Shown piece after piece: positions 27,325 through 37,177 of a DNA stretch of 64,000 bases. The notes beneath the pieces are model-generated. The model was given only the letters and a program-made list of their open reading frames with translations, had not been told where the DNA came from and did no database searches. Position numbers and translations under genes: made by a program. Source of the DNA: Streptomyces sp. CC228A (GTDB taxonomy: Bacteria > Actinomycetota > Actinomycetes > Streptomycetales > Streptomycetaceae); NCBI RefSeq assembly GCF_021390935.1, contig NZ_JAJPUI010000003.1:496001-560000 (forward strand). Reading direction: 5' to 3'. Numbering within the stretch: the stretch's first letter is position 1; every line of letters starts with the position of its first letter.

Positions 27325-30300
27325 TCAGGCCACCCGTTCCGCCTCGTCCTCCCCTATGAACGTGCGCCACAGCTCGGCGTACCGGCCGCCGCGGGCGAGG
27401 AGCTCCTCGTGGGTGCCGTCCTCCGCGACCCGGCCGTGGTCCATCACGACGACGCGGTCCGCGCGGGCGGCCGTGGTCAGCCGGTGGGCGACGACCAGTG
27501 TCGTGCGGCGCCCGGCCAGCCGCTCGGTGGCCCGGGTGACCTGCGCCTCCGTCGCGAGGTCGAGGGCCGCGGTCGCCTCGTCGAGCAGCAGGACGTCCGG
27601 GTCGACGAGTTCGGCGCGGGCCAGGGCGATCAGCTGCCGCTGGCCCGCCGACAGGTTCCGGCCCCGCTCGGCGACCTCGTGGAGGTACCCGCCGTCGAGG
27701 GTGGCGATCATGTCGTGGGCGCCGACCGCGCGGGCCGCGGCCTCCACCTCGGCGTCGGTGGCGTCCGGCCGCCCGTACGCGATGGCGTCCCGGACCGTGC
27801 CGGGGAAGAGGTACGCCTCCTGCGGGACCACACCGAGGCGGTGCCGGTACGCGGTGAGGTCCAGCTCCCGCAGGTCGGTGCCGTCCGCGGTGACCCGCCC
27901 CTCGGTGGGGTCGTAGAACCGGGCGACCAGCTTGACGAGGGTCGACTTCCCGGCGCCGGTCTCGCCGACGAAGGCCACGGTCTGCCCGGCGGGGATCCGC
28001 AGGTCCACGCCGCTCAGCGCCGGTTCCTCGTCCCCGTACGAGAAGGAGACGCCCTCGAAGCGGATCTCCCCCTTCAGCGACGGCACGGGCCGCGGGTCGG
28101 CCGCCGGCGCGGTGGACGTGGGCTCCCGCAGCAGCTCCTGGATGCGGCCGAGCGACACCGCGGCCTGCTGGTAGCCGTCGAAGACCTGCGAGAGCTGCTG
28201 CACGGGCGCGAAGAACAGGTCGATGTAGAGGAGGTACGCGACGAGCGCGCCCGCCGTCAGCGTCCCCGCCTCGATCCGGCCCGCGCCCACCACCAGCACC
28301 GCGGCGGCGGCCAGCGAGGACAGCAGCTGCACGAACGGGAAGTACACGGAGATGAGCCACTGGCCGCGCACCCGCGCCGCCCGGTAGGCGAGGCTCCGCT
28401 CGGTGAACCGCGCGGCGCCCGACCGCTCGCGGCGGAACGCCTGCACGATCCGCAGGCCCGCCACGGACTCCTGGAGGTCGGCGTTGACGACGCTGATCCG
28501 CTCCCGCGCCAGCTCGTACGCCTTGACGCTGGCCCGCCGGAAGAACACCGTGCCGACGATCAGCACGGGCAGGGTCGCGAACACGACCAGGGCGAGCTGC
28601 ACGTCGATGACGACCAGCGCGACCATGATCCCGAAGAAGGTCACCACCGACACGAAGGCGGTGACCAGGCCCGTCTGGAGGAACGTCGACAGGGCGTCGA
28701 CGTCCGTCGTCATCCGGGTCATGATGCGCCCGGTCAGCTCCCGCTCGTAGTAGTCGAGCCCGAGCCGCTGGAGCTGCGCGAAGATCTTCAGCCGCAGCGC
28801 GTACAGCACCCGCTCACCGGTCCGCCCGGTCATCCGGGTCTCCCCGACCTGCGCGGCCCACTGGACGGCCACGGTCAGCAGCGCCAGCGCGGACGCGGCC
28901 CACACCGCGCCGAGGGCGAGCTGCGTGACGCCCTCGTCGATGCCGTGCCGGATCAGCACGGGCACCATCAGCCCGGCGCCCGCGTCGACGGCGACGAGCA
29001 GCAGGCTGAGCAGCAGCGGCACACCGAAGCCGCGCAGCAGCCTCCGCAGCCCGTACGACTCCTCGGGCCGCACGGCCCGCGCCTCGTCGACGTCGGGGGT
29101 GCCGTCGGCCGGGGGCAGCGCCGCGACCTTGGCGAGCAGGTCCGCGGTGGCGCCCGTGTCGGCGTCCGCGCGCTCCGCGCCCTCCGTCCCGGCGCGGTCC
29201 CACAGGTGCGGGGTGATGCCGCGCTCCGCGTCGAACTCGGCGTCGAGCTCGTCCCGCACGGTGCGGTCGCCGTCCTCTGCGGCACCGGTCCGCGGCGTGT
29301 GGCCCGGCGACACCCCGCCCAGTCCCTCCGGGTCGGTCAGCAGCCGCCGGTAGAGCGCGCAGCGCGCCTGGAGCTCCTCGTGGGTGCCGACGTCGGCCAG
29401 CCGCCCCCGGTCGAGGACGGCGATGCGGTCCGCGAGGCCGAGGGTGGACCGCCGGTGCGCGATCAGCAGTGTGGTGCGCCCGGCCATCACGGACCGCAGC
29501 GCCTCGTGGATCTCGTGCTCGACGCGGGCGTCCACCGCGGAGGTGGCGTCGTCGAGGAGCAGCAGCCGCGGGTCGGTGAGGAGGGCGCGGGCCAGCGCGA
29601 TGCGCTGGCGCTGACCGCCGGAGAGGGTCAGGCCGTGCTCGCCGACGGTGGTGGCGTAGCCGTCGGGCAGTTCGGCGATGAAGCGGTCGGCCTGCGCGGC
29701 GCGGGCGGCGGCGGCGACCTCCTCGTCGGTGGCGTCGGGGCGCCCGTAGGCGATGTTGGCGCGGACGGTGTCGGAGAACAGGAAGGAGTCCTCCGGTACG
29801 AGGCCGATCGCGGCCCGCAGCGACTCCTGGGTCAGCTCCCGCACGTCGTGCCCGCCGACGCGGACGGCGCCGCCGGTCACGTCGTAGAACCGCGGCAGCA
29901 GCAGCGAGACCGTGGACTTGCCGCTGCCGGAGGCGCCCACGACGGCGACGGTCTCGCCGGGTTCGATGGTGAGGGAGAAGCCGTCCAGGACCGGCTTCGT
30001 GGCGCCCGCGTAGCCGAACGACACGTCGTCGAACTCGACGCGGGCGGGCGCGTCGGCCGGCAGCGCGCGGGTGCCGTCCTCGATGGCCGGGCGCGTGTCG
30101 ATCAGCTCCATGACGCGCTCGGCGCCCGCTCGGGCCTGCTGGCCGACGGTGAGGACCATGGCGAGCATGCGGACGGGGCCGACGAGCTGCGCGAGGTACG
30201 TGGAGAACGCGACGAAGGTGCCGAGGGTGATCTCGCCGCGGGTGGCCAGCCAGCCGCCGATCGCCAGCATGGCGACCTGCCCGAGGGCGGGCACCGCCTG

Positions 30301-31071
30301 GAGGGCCGGGGTGTAGCGGGAGTTCAGCCGGACGGTCCGCAGCCGCCCGGCGAACAGCTTGCGGCCGGCGTCCCTGAGCTTGCCGGTCTCCTGATCCTCC
30401 TGCCCGAACCCCTTGACGACCCGCACACCGGTGACGGCGCCGTCGACGACGCCCGCGACCTGGGCGGCCTGCGTCTGCGCGTACCAGGTGGCGGGGTGGA
30501 GCCGGGTGCGGCTGCGCCGGGCGATCGCCCAGAGCGCGGGCGCGACGGCGAGCACGACGAGGGTGAGCGGCGGGGACAGCCAGGCCATGATGCCGAGCGA
30601 GATGACGAACAGCAGGACGTTCCCGATGGTCATCGGGAGCATGAACAGCAGGCCCTGGATGAGCTGGAGGTCGCTGGTGGCCCGGCCGACGACCTGGCCG
30701 GTGGACAGCTCGTCCTGCCGCCGCCCGTCGAGCCGGGCGATCGACCCGTACATCTCGGTCCGCAGGTCGTGCTGCACGTCGAGCGCGAGGCGCCCGCCGT
30801 AGTAGCGCCGGATGTACGTCAGCACGTACACGGCGAGGGCGGAGCCGACGAGCAGCCCGATCCACAGGGTCAGCGAGCCGTCGGCCTCCCCGATCACGTC
30901 GTCGATGACGACCTTGGTGATGAGCGGCACGACGGCCATGAGGGCCATTCCGCCGAGCGACGAGCCGAGGGCCAGCCACACGTCGACCGGGTGCCTCCGG
31001 CAGTACTCCCACAGCCGCCGCGCCCACCCTCGCGCAGGTGTCCGCCCTTGCTCCCCCACCGCCGACGCCAC
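27325..31071 (-). CDS. Single-chain ABC exporter with two transmembrane and two ATPase domains
   Basis: 1248 residues: TMD1 (about 30-320), NBD1, a charged linker (about 590-690), TMD2, NBD2. NBD1: Walker A GASGSGKST (379-387), signature LSGGQRQR (483-490), Walker B LLLLDD with Asp508 where a catalytic Glu is expected. NBD2: Walker A GETGAGKST (1036-1044), LSAGQRQ (1140-1146), LLLDE with Glu1165. The Asp508 side is the degenerate site and the Glu1165/LSGGQ side the active one, as in heterodimeric multidrug exporters, here fused in one chain. Substrate unknown; lipid or drug export is inference. GTG 31071 with GGAGGT 8 nt upstream. Confidence 0.93.
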   Translation of the reverse strand: MASAVGEQGRTPARGWARRLWEYCRRHPVDVWLALGSSLGGMALMAVVPLITKVVIDDVIGEADGSLTLWIGLLVGSALAVYVLTYIRRYYGGRLALDVQHDLRTEMYGSIARLDGRRQDELSTGQVVGRATSDLQLIQGLLFMLPMTIGNVLLFVISLGIMAWLSPPLTLVVLAVAPALWAIARRSRTRLHPATWYAQTQAAQVAGVVDGAVTGVRVVKGFGQEDQETGKLRDAGRKLFAGRLRTVRLNSRYTPALQAVPALGQVAMLAIGGWLATRGEITLGTFVAFSTYLAQLVGPVRMLAMVLTVGQQARAGAERVMELIDTRPAIEDGTRALPADAPARVEFDDVSFGYAGATKPVLDGFSLTIEPGETVAVVGASGSGKSTVSLLLPRFYDVTGGAVRVGGHDVRELTQESLRAAIGLVPEDSFLFSDTVRANIAYGRPDATDEEVAAAARAAQADRFIAELPDGYATTVGEHGLTLSGGQRQRIALARALLTDPRLLLLDDATSAVDARVEHEIHEALRSVMAGRTTLLIAHRRSTLGLADRIAVLDRGRLADVGTHEELQARCALYRRLLTDPEGLGGVSPGHTPRTGAAEDGDRTVRDELDAEFDAERGITPHLWDRAGTEGAERADADTGATADLLAKVAALPPADGTPDVDEARAVRPEESYGLRRLLRGFGVPLLLSLLLVAVDAGAGLMVPVLIRHGIDEGVTQLALGAVWAASALALLTVAVQWAAQVGETRMTGRTGERVLYALRLKIFAQLQRLGLDYYERELTGRIMTRMTTDVDALSTFLQTGLVTAFVSVVTFFGIMVALVVIDVQLALVVFATLPVLIVGTVFFRRASVKAYELARERISVVNADLQESVAGLRIVQAFRRERSGAARFTERSLAYRAARVRGQWLISVYFPFVQLLSSLAAAAVLVVGAGRIEAGTLTAGALVAYLLYIDLFFAPVQQLSQVFDGYQQAAVSLGRIQELLREPTSTAPAADPRPVPSLKGEIRFEGVSFSYGDEEPALSGVDLRIPAGQTVAFVGETGAGKSTLVKLVARFYDPTEGRVTADGTDLRELDLTAYRHRLGVVPQEAYLFPGTVRDAIAYGRPDATDAEVEAAARAVGAHDMIATLDGGYLHEVAERGRNLSAGQRQLIALARAELVDPDVLLLDEATAALDLATEAQVTRATERLAGRRTTLVVAHRLTTAARADRVVVMDHGRVAEDGTHEELLARGGRYAELWRTFIGEDEAERVA

Positions 31072-31624
31072 GTCGCCCGACCTCCCGTTTCCGCTGCTCT
31101 ACCGGAAGGCCCAACAGGCCGGGTCCGGGTTTTCATCCCGGACGGGCCCGTTCGTGTGCGGGTCCCTCCCAAGGGCGGAGGCGGCTCGGTCTCCCGGCCT
31201 AGGGCCGGGGGTGGCGGGGGGCTGCGGCCGGGCGGCCGCCGAGTCCTGCCGTCCGTTCCGGTGCGGTCTCCGCCTGAGGGCGGGGTCGCGGAGTGATCGG
31301 CTTCAGGTCGAGCGGCGCCGCCGCCGGTTCCGGCCGGGGTGCGGCACAGGTGCCGGGACCGGGCCGGTGCCCCCGGGGCGGCCGGCTCGCGGGGAGGCGC
31401 TACGCCGCGGGCGGCCCGGGCGGACTCGACCGGAGGGCGCCCGGCACCCGCGCCGCGCCGCCCTTCAGCGCCGCGCCCGGCACCGGGACGCCCTGGTCCG
31501 GCGCTTCGGCTTCTGCCGTCCCGGGGTGGCGCTCATCGTGCATCCGTCCAGCCGGACGAACGGCCGCCGGCCGGCGGCAGGGACGTTCGCCGCAGACGGC
31601 AGCCGCTCGCCGCTTCTCCCGGTC
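31072..31624. other. Gene-free interval between the ABC exporter and the MerR fusion
   Basis: About 550 bp with overlapping arginine/alanine-rich ORFs that have no coding character. A stem GTCCGGG (31123-31129)/CCCGGAC (31137-31143) with a TTTTCAT loop lies just upstream of the exporter start. It may terminate readthrough from the MerR-fusion gene. I see no other feature. Confidence 0.45.
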
Positions 31625-33028
31625 TCAGGCAGCGCCACCCGCCGCGACCGGTCGCGGGCCGTCCGACTCCGCCCCGCGGGCGTTTCCGCGGGCGTTTCCG
31701 CGGTCGCGGAGGCGTGCCCGGAAGGTGACGCCCAGCAGGACGGTGAGCACCGCGATCGGCAGCGCCTCGACGGGCCCCAGCTCCGGCACCGCCACCCCGG
31801 CGGCGTTGACGAGGACGAACGCGGCCGCGGCGAGGCCCATGGCCCGCTGGAGGCGGGTGGCGGAGGGCAGTGCCAGACCGAGGAACGCCACGGCGAACAT
31901 CGCGGCGGCGGTCTTCAGGGCCGCCACCGTGTAGAGCGCCGTCAGCGGCGGGGCCTGCACCACCGCTCCCAGCTCCGACTGCGCCGCGTAGCCCGCGAGC
32001 AGCGCGTTCTCGACGGCGTCCAGGGCGCCCGCGACCAGGATGCCGCCGAGGCTGAGCCCGCCCAGCAGCCGGGAGCGGGCCAGCCCGTACGCGCCGGTGA
32101 ACATGGCCGTGTACCCGAGGACGAAGAGGCAGTCGAAGGCCATCCACAGCAGCATCGCGCCGGGCTCGGTCGCGATCGGCCGGAGGAAGTCGGCCGCGGG
32201 CAGCGGCAGGTCCGTGGGCTGGAGGTGCACGCCCGGATGGGTGGCGGCCAGCACCTGGAACGCGACGGCGCAGGCGAGCGTGACCCCGGCGCCCAGGAGC
32301 CCGGCACGGTCGTACAGGCGGGTGTCGGAAGCGGTCACCGGAGCGCCCCCGCGGGGCGGCGCCGAACGCGGCGCGCTGGGCACCGCCGGCGGCGGCTTCG
32401 AACGCGGCGCGCTCCGGCCGGTCGGCGGCGACGACGGGCACTGGGGGCGCCGGACGGTCGGCGGTGGCGCCCGGCTCCGGGAGCGCCGGACGGTCGGCGG
32501 CGCGCTCGGGCAGCTCCGCGCGGTCGGCTCGCTCCCCCAGGCGACGACGGGGCCATGCGCGAGGTCCGGCGCCCCTCGGGTGCCGGCACCGGGCTCCAAG
32601 GCCGGAGGCTCCGGTTCGTCGGTGAGGAGGCGGGTCACGTCGTCGCCGTGGACGCCCATCCGGGCGACGGCCGACTGCAGCCGGTCGCGCAGGGCGACCA
32701 TCTGCCCGATCTGCGCGTCGACCTCGTCGATCCGCTGCCGCAGCACCCGGACGGCCGTGCCGACGGGGCAGTCGTCGTGGTGCTCGCAGGCGTCGAGGAG
32801 CTCCTTGATCTCCTCCAGGCGCAGCCCCAGCCGCTGGCCGACCTGGATGAAGGTGAGCCGTTCCCGGGTCGCGGCGGGGTAGCGGCGGTGGTCGCCGGAG
32901 GTGCGCTCGGGGGCGGGCAGCAGCCCCCTGCGCTCGTAGTAGCGGAGGGTGTCGACCGAGAGGCCGGCGGACCGGGCCAGGGCCCCAATGGTCAACCGGG
33001 GGGATTCGATCATCGTCGAAGCGGACAT
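31625..33028 (-). CDS. MerR regulator fused to a multi-pass membrane protein
   Basis: 467 residues in one open frame. Residues 11-130 are a MerR regulator: LTIGALARSAGLSVDTLRYY (12-31), YERRGLLPAPERTSGDHRRY, then a dimerisation helix with a CEHHDDC motif (81-87) like the effector region of metal- or redox-sensing MerRs. Residues 135-230 are a Pro/Ser/Arg linker containing DNA-level repeats. Residues 240-450 are six or so helices (VTLACAVAFQVLAATHPG, MLLWMAFDCLFVLGYTAMF) of a DUF4386-like membrane protein. A GTG at 32338 (VTASDTRLYDRAGLL) could be a separate start, so the fusion might come from a lost stop or frameshift in the linker. The promoter is leaderless with a MerR palindrome. Confidence 0.75.
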   Translation of the reverse strand: MSASTMIESPRLTIGALARSAGLSVDTLRYYERRGLLPAPERTSGDHRRYPAATRERLTFIQVGQRLGLRLEEIKELLDACEHHDDCPVGTAVRVLRQRIDEVDAQIGQMVALRDRLQSAVARMGVHGDDVTRLLTDEPEPPALEPGAGTRGAPDLAHGPVVAWGSEPTARSCPSAPPTVRRSRSRAPPPTVRRPQCPSSPPTGRSAPRSKPPPAVPSAPRSAPPRGGAPVTASDTRLYDRAGLLGAGVTLACAVAFQVLAATHPGVHLQPTDLPLPAADFLRPIATEPGAMLLWMAFDCLFVLGYTAMFTGAYGLARSRLLGGLSLGGILVAGALDAVENALLAGYAAQSELGAVVQAPPLTALYTVAALKTAAAMFAVAFLGLALPSATRLQRAMGLAAAAFVLVNAAGVAVPELGPVEALPIAVLTVLLGVTFRARLRDRGNARGNARGAESDGPRPVAAGGAA

Positions 33029-33032
33029 ACGG

Positions 33033-33068
33033 CGAGGTTAGGACCTGGAGCCGACTCCAGGTTCAAGG
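33033..33068 (-). promoter_or_regulatory. MerR-type promoter with autoregulatory operator, leaderless start
   Basis: On the minus strand a -35 TTGAAC and a -10 TAACCT are separated by 20 bp, the over-long spacer that MerR proteins need. Within it is a perfect palindrome ACCTGGAG...CTCCAGGT (33043-33050 and 33055-33062). The -10 ends 6 nt before the ATG at 33028, so transcription should start at the ATG and the message is leaderless. Confidence 0.8.
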
Positions 33069-33534
33069 CCGGGTGACGTGACCTGCGCCACAGAGCCCCC
33101 TCCGTACGCGCCCACCGCTCCGCGCCCGACGGGGCCACCGGGCCGCCCTCCCGCGCACCGGAGCACCCACGCCCCTGCACCCCTGCACCCCTGTGCACCC
33201 GCAGGCGGGGCCGCCCCCCGGTCGCGCGCGTCCCCGACCCGGCCCGGCCCCGCAGCCACACCCACACACCCGCGCACCCGTACACCCGCGCACCCGCCGC
33301 ACCCGCCCACCCGCGCACCCACACCCACACCCACACCCACACGGCCCTTCAAGACCCCCGCCACGCGTAGAAATCCGGCCAATTGGGCACGTCCATGACA
33401 ACGACACCGGATTGACGTGTCTCGTTCACACGACAGTGACCGATGCTGTGCCACCCTCCCCTTGCCGCACTCGTCAACTCGCGTAGAACGACCCCACCGT
33501 TCCCGCGTTCCTCCGCCATGGAAGGGGCTCCCCC
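33069..33534. other. CA-rich repeat interval upstream of the endonuclease gene
   Basis: From 33160 to 33345 the + strand is made of short CACCC/CACAC/GCACCC repeats (ending CCACACCCACACCCACAC near 33330). The next 190 bp drop in GC and are the likely promoter region of the secreted endonuclease, with GGAAGGGG at 33520. No gene is supported. Confidence 0.55.
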
Positions 33535-34362
33535 ATGCCCTCAGCGCTGCCCTCCGGCCGAGCCGCCCGCCGCTGGAGACTGCCGCTCCTCGCCGCCGCC
33601 GTCCTGCTCGCAGGGGGCGCGGTTCCGGCCGCCGCCGCGGACACCGCGCCCGCCGCCACCGCCTCGGCCTCCTCGTACGACGACACGTACTACGACGGCA
33701 CCGCGGGCAAGTCGGGTACGGCGCTCAAGAGCACGCTGCACCACATCATCAGCGACCACAGCAAGCTCTCGTACTCGGCCGTGTGGAACGCCCTCAAGGC
33801 GACGGACCAGGACCCGGCCAACCCGAACAACGTGATACTGCTCTACAGCGGCAAGTCCCGCAGCAAGACCCTCAACGGCGGCGACCTCGGCGACTGGAAC
33901 CGGGAGCACGTCTGGGCCAAGTCCCACGGCGACTTCGGCACCAGCACCGGCCCCGGCACCGACCTGCACCACCTGCGGCCCGCCGACGTCCAGGTCAACA
34001 GCATCCGGGGCAACAAGGACTTCGACTGGGGCGGCAGCGCCGTCAGCGGCGCTCCCGGCAACTACACCGACGCCGACTCCTTCGAACCGCGCGACGCCGT
34101 CAAGGGCGACGTCGCCCGCATGATCCTCTACATGGCCGTGCGGTACGAGGGCGACGACTACTGGCCCGACCTGGAGCCCAACAACTCCGTCAGCAACGGC
34201 AGCGCCCCCTACCACGGCCGGCTCTCCGTGCTGAAGCAGTGGAACGAGCTGGACCCGCCGGACGCGTTCGAGAAGCGGCGCAACGAGGTCATCTACCAGA
34301 GCTACCAGGGCAACCGGAACCCGTTCATCGACCACCCGGAGTGGGTCGAGGCGATCTGGTAG
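33535..34362 (+). CDS. Secreted endonuclease I (EndA/NucM) family nuclease
   Basis: 275 residues with a signal peptide (RRWRLPLLAAAVLLAGGAVPAAAADT, cleavage near 35; only its ends are meaningful). The catalytic His-Me finger is WNREHVWAKSHG (121-132) followed by DLHHLRP (143-149) and the family's terminal YQGNRNPFIDHPEWVE. This is a non-specific Mg-dependent DNase, acting outside the cell in nucleic acid scavenging or mycelial lysis. ATG 33535 after GGAAGGGG. Its stop is only 4 nt from the stop of the convergent TPP enzyme gene, with no room for separate terminators. Confidence 0.93.
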   Translation: MPSALPSGRAARRWRLPLLAAAVLLAGGAVPAAAADTAPAATASASSYDDTYYDGTAGKSGTALKSTLHHIISDHSKLSYSAVWNALKATDQDPANPNNVILLYSGKSRSKTLNGGDLGDWNREHVWAKSHGDFGTSTGPGTDLHHLRPADVQVNSIRGNKDFDWGGSAVSGAPGNYTDADSFEPRDAVKGDVARMILYMAVRYEGDDYWPDLEPNNSVSNGSAPYHGRLSVLKQWNELDPPDAFEKRRNEVIYQSYQGNRNPFIDHPEWVEAIW

Positions 34363-34366
34363 CCCG

Positions 34367-36058
34367 TCAGCGGTCCGCCAGGTGCGTGGGGGCGAACATG
34401 CGCGGCCTCGCCCCCAGCACCACCACCGACGGGCCCTTCGACGACAGGGCCCGCGCGAGGTCCTCGCGGAGGGCCTCCGGGGTGGTGCGGGTGGCGGGCA
34501 CGCCGAACGACTCCGCCAGCGCCGCGAAGTCGGGGCCCGCCAGCTCCGTGCCCATCGGCTCGCCGTACTCCTCCGTCATGTAGGCGCGCAGGATGCCGTA
34601 GCCGCCGTCGTCCACGATGAGCCAGGTCACGGGCAGGTCGTGCTGCCGGGCCGTCGCCAGCTCCGCGATCGAGTACAGGGCTCCGCCGTCACCGGACACG
34701 GCCAGCACCGGCCGGGTGCGGTCCGCGACGGCCGCGCCGAGCGCCGCCGGGTAGGCGTAGCCGAGGCCCCCCGCGCCCTGCGCGGAGTGCATGGCGCCCG
34801 GCCGTCGGGCGTCGAACGCCGACCAGGCCCAGTAGCCCAGGACCGTCATGTCCCAGAAGCTGGGCGACGCGCTCGGCAGTGCCTGCCGGATGGCGGCCAG
34901 CAGCCCCTGCTCCAGGGTGAGCTGCTGGGAGTCGAGGCGGGAGCGGACCGCGGCCAGGACCTCCCGCACGCGGTCCCGCGCCGACGCGTCGGAGCGCTCG
35001 CCGACGGTCTCCAGCAGCGCCGACAGCGCCAGGCGGGCGTCGGCGTGGATGCCGAGCGCCGGGTGGTTGGACTCCAGCTTGCCGAGGTCCGCCTCGATCT
35101 GGATCACCCGGCCGCGCGGGCGGAACGTGTGGTAGTTCGACGACAGCTCGCCCAGGCCCGAGCCCACCACCAGCAGGACGTCCGCGTCCTCCAGGAAGTC
35201 CGTCATGTGGCGGTCCTCCAGCCAGGACTGGAGGGACAGCGGGTGCTCCCACGGGAACGCGCCCTTGCCGCCGAAGGTGGTCACCACGGGGGCGTCGAGC
35301 CGCTCCGCCAGGGCGCGCAGCTTCCCGGACGCGTCGGACCGCACGACGCCGCCTCCGGCGATGACCGCCGGGCGCTCGGCCGTCGTCAGCAGGTGCGCCG
35401 CCAGCGCCGTCAGCTCCGGGCGCGGCGGCAGGTCCGGCGGGGTCGCGTCCGGCGCCGTGACGACCGGCAGCGAGGTCGGGGCGGCCAGGACGTCCTGGGG
35501 GATCTCGACGAACACGGGCCCGTGCGGGGGCGTCAGCGCCGACTGCCAGGCCGCCGCGATCGCGGACGGGATCTGGGAGGCCGTGCGCGCGCAGTGGACG
35601 GACTTCACGACGTCGCGGAACGACGCCTGCTGGTCCCGCAGTTCGTGCAGGTGGCCGTGGCGGCCCCCGCCGAGGCCGCGCGCCGGGACCTGCGCGCTCA
35701 CGGCCAGCACCGGCGCGCTGGCCGCGGCGGCCTCCTGGAGGGCGGGCAGGGCGGTCAGCGCGCCGGGCCCGGTGGACAGCAGGAGGGGCGCCGCCTCTCC
35801 GGTGACCCGGCCGTACGCGTCGGCGGCGAAGCCCGCGTTGTTCTCCACCCGCAGCCCGACGTATGCGAGGTCGGAGCGGCGCAGCGCGTCGAACATGCCC
35901 AGGGCGTGCTGGCCGGGCAGTCCGAAGACGGTCGTCGCGCCGAGGCCGCGGAGGGTCTCCACGACGAGGTCGCCGCCGATGCGGCCGGGGGGCGGGTTCA
36001 GCGCGGCGGCCGTCTGCGCGGCGGTGGGGCGCAGGACGAGGTCGTGGTCGTGGGTCAT
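34367..36058 (-). CDS. Thiamine-diphosphate-dependent enzyme, acetolactate synthase-like
   Basis: 563 residues, three-domain ThDP fold: Pyr domain with FGLPGQHALGMFDAL and RVENNAGFAADAYGR (catalytic Glu), a central FAD/NAD-like domain, and the PP domain with VSGDGGALYSIAEL (GDG...N-type motif; here GDGG followed by DDGGYG). It resembles ilvB-like and guanidino-acid-associated decarboxylases of unknown substrate. It lies 123 nt downstream of a ureohydrolase on the same strand, opposite a PucR regulator, so it probably acts on the product of that pathway. ATG 36058. Confidence 0.85.
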   Translation of the reverse strand: MTHDHDLVLRPTAAQTAAALNPPPGRIGGDLVVETLRGLGATTVFGLPGQHALGMFDALRRSDLAYVGLRVENNAGFAADAYGRVTGEAAPLLLSTGPGALTALPALQEAAAASAPVLAVSAQVPARGLGGGRHGHLHELRDQQASFRDVVKSVHCARTASQIPSAIAAAWQSALTPPHGPVFVEIPQDVLAAPTSLPVVTAPDATPPDLPPRPELTALAAHLLTTAERPAVIAGGGVVRSDASGKLRALAERLDAPVVTTFGGKGAFPWEHPLSLQSWLEDRHMTDFLEDADVLLVVGSGLGELSSNYHTFRPRGRVIQIEADLGKLESNHPALGIHADARLALSALLETVGERSDASARDRVREVLAAVRSRLDSQQLTLEQGLLAAIRQALPSASPSFWDMTVLGYWAWSAFDARRPGAMHSAQGAGGLGYAYPAALGAAVADRTRPVLAVSGDGGALYSIAELATARQHDLPVTWLIVDDGGYGILRAYMTEEYGEPMGTELAGPDFAALAESFGVPATRTTPEALREDLARALSSKGPSVVVLGARPRMFAPTHLADR

Positions 36059-36181
36059 GGTCGGCGGGCCTTCGTGTCGGTGCGGTGACCGGCCGCGCCC
36101 GTCCGTGCGGTGCGGCGGTCCTCTGCGGTGGCGCCGGGCCGCGTCTGCGGGGGCTGCGGCCCGGCGCCGTCCTCGCGGAGG

Positions 36182-37177
36182 TTACTGCGCCGCTCCCTCC
36201 GCGTTCCGGGCCGCCGCGATCTGGCGGGACATGATCGTCGTCAGTTCGTAGGCGGTGTGGGAGGCGGCCACCGAGGTGATCTCCGCGTGGTCGTAGGCGG
36301 GGGCGACCTCGACGACGTCGGCGGAGACCAGGTTGCAGGACGCCAGGCCGCGCAGGATCTCCAGCAGTTCGCGGGAGGTCATGCCGCCCGCCTCCGGGGT
36401 GCCGGTGCCGGGCGCGTGCGCCGGGTCCAGGCAGTCGATGTCGATGGAGATGTAGAGGGGGCGGTCGCCGATGCGCTGGCGGAGCTGGTCGGCGACCTCG
36501 TCGGCGCCGCGGCGGTAGACGTCGGCCGACGTGACGATGCCGAAGCCCATCTTCTCGTCGTCCGTCAGGTCCTGCTTGCCGTACAGCGGGCCGCGGGTGC
36601 CGACGTGGGACAGCGCGGAGGTGTCGAGGATGCCTTCCTCGACGGCCCGGCGGAACGGGGTGCCGTGGGTGTACTCGGCGCCGAAGTAGGTGTCCCAGGT
36701 GTCGAGGTGGGCGTCGAAGTGGAGCAGGGCGACCGGGCCGTGCTTCTTCGCGACGGAGCGGAGCAGCGGCAGGGCGATGGTGTGGTCACCGCCCAGGGTC
36801 ATCAGGCGGGCGCCGGTGCCGAGCAGGTCGTCGGCGGCGGCCTCGACCGTCTCGACGGCCTCGTTGATGTTGAACGGGTTGACGGCGATGTCGCCGCCGT
36901 CCGCGACCTGCGCAAGGGCGAACGGGGAGGCGTCCTGCGCCGGGTTGTAGGGGCGCAGGAGGCGGGACGCCTCGCGGATGGCGTTGCCGCCGAAGCGGGC
37001 GCCGGGGCGGTAGGACACGCCGGAGTCGAAGGGCACGCCGATGACGGCGACGTCGGCCGTGCCGACCTCGTCCAGGCGCGGCAGCCGGGCGAACGTCGCG
37101 GGGCCTGCGTAGCGCGGGACCCGGGAGGAGTCGATGGGGCCGCGGGGCGTCGTGTCGGTGCCGTGGTTGCTGCTCAT
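36182..37177 (-). CDS. speB: Agmatinase/guanidinobutyrase-type ureohydrolase
   Basis: 331 residues of the arginase superfamily with the binuclear Mn site complete: GGDH (129-132), DAHLD (155-159), HGTPF (171-175) and [16 protein letters not shown] (244-259). It hydrolyses a guanidino compound (agmatine, 4-guanidinobutyrate or similar) to urea and an amine; the exact substrate is not readable. ATG 37177. The next gene downstream is a ThDP enzyme, and a PucR-type activator is divergent, as in nitrogen-scavenging operons. Confidence 0.9.
   Translation of the reverse strand: MSSNHGTDTTPRGPIDSSRVPRYAGPATFARLPRLDEVGTADVAVIGVPFDSGVSYRPGARFGGNAIREASRLLRPYNPAQDASPFALAQVADGGDIAVNPFNINEAVETVEAAADDLLGTGARLMTLGGDHTIALPLLRSVAKKHGPVALLHFDAHLDTWDTYFGAEYTHGTPFRRAVEEGILDTSALSHVGTRGPLYGKQDLTDDEKMGFGIVTSADVYRRGADEVADQLRQRIGDRPLYISIDIDCLDPAHAPGTGTPEAGGMTSRELLEILRGLASCNLVSADVVEVAPAYDHAEITSVAASHTAYELTTIMSRQIAAARNAEGAAQ

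Noticed and set aside
31293..31934. + strand ORF between the ABC exporter and MerR-fusion genes
   Set aside because: Gly/Ala/Arg/Pro composition, no start context, and overlaps the MerR-fusion 3' end on the other strand.
33180..33345. CRISPR-like spaced repeats
   Set aside because: The CACCC/CACAC repeats are short, contiguous and irregular, without uniform spacers or cas genes.
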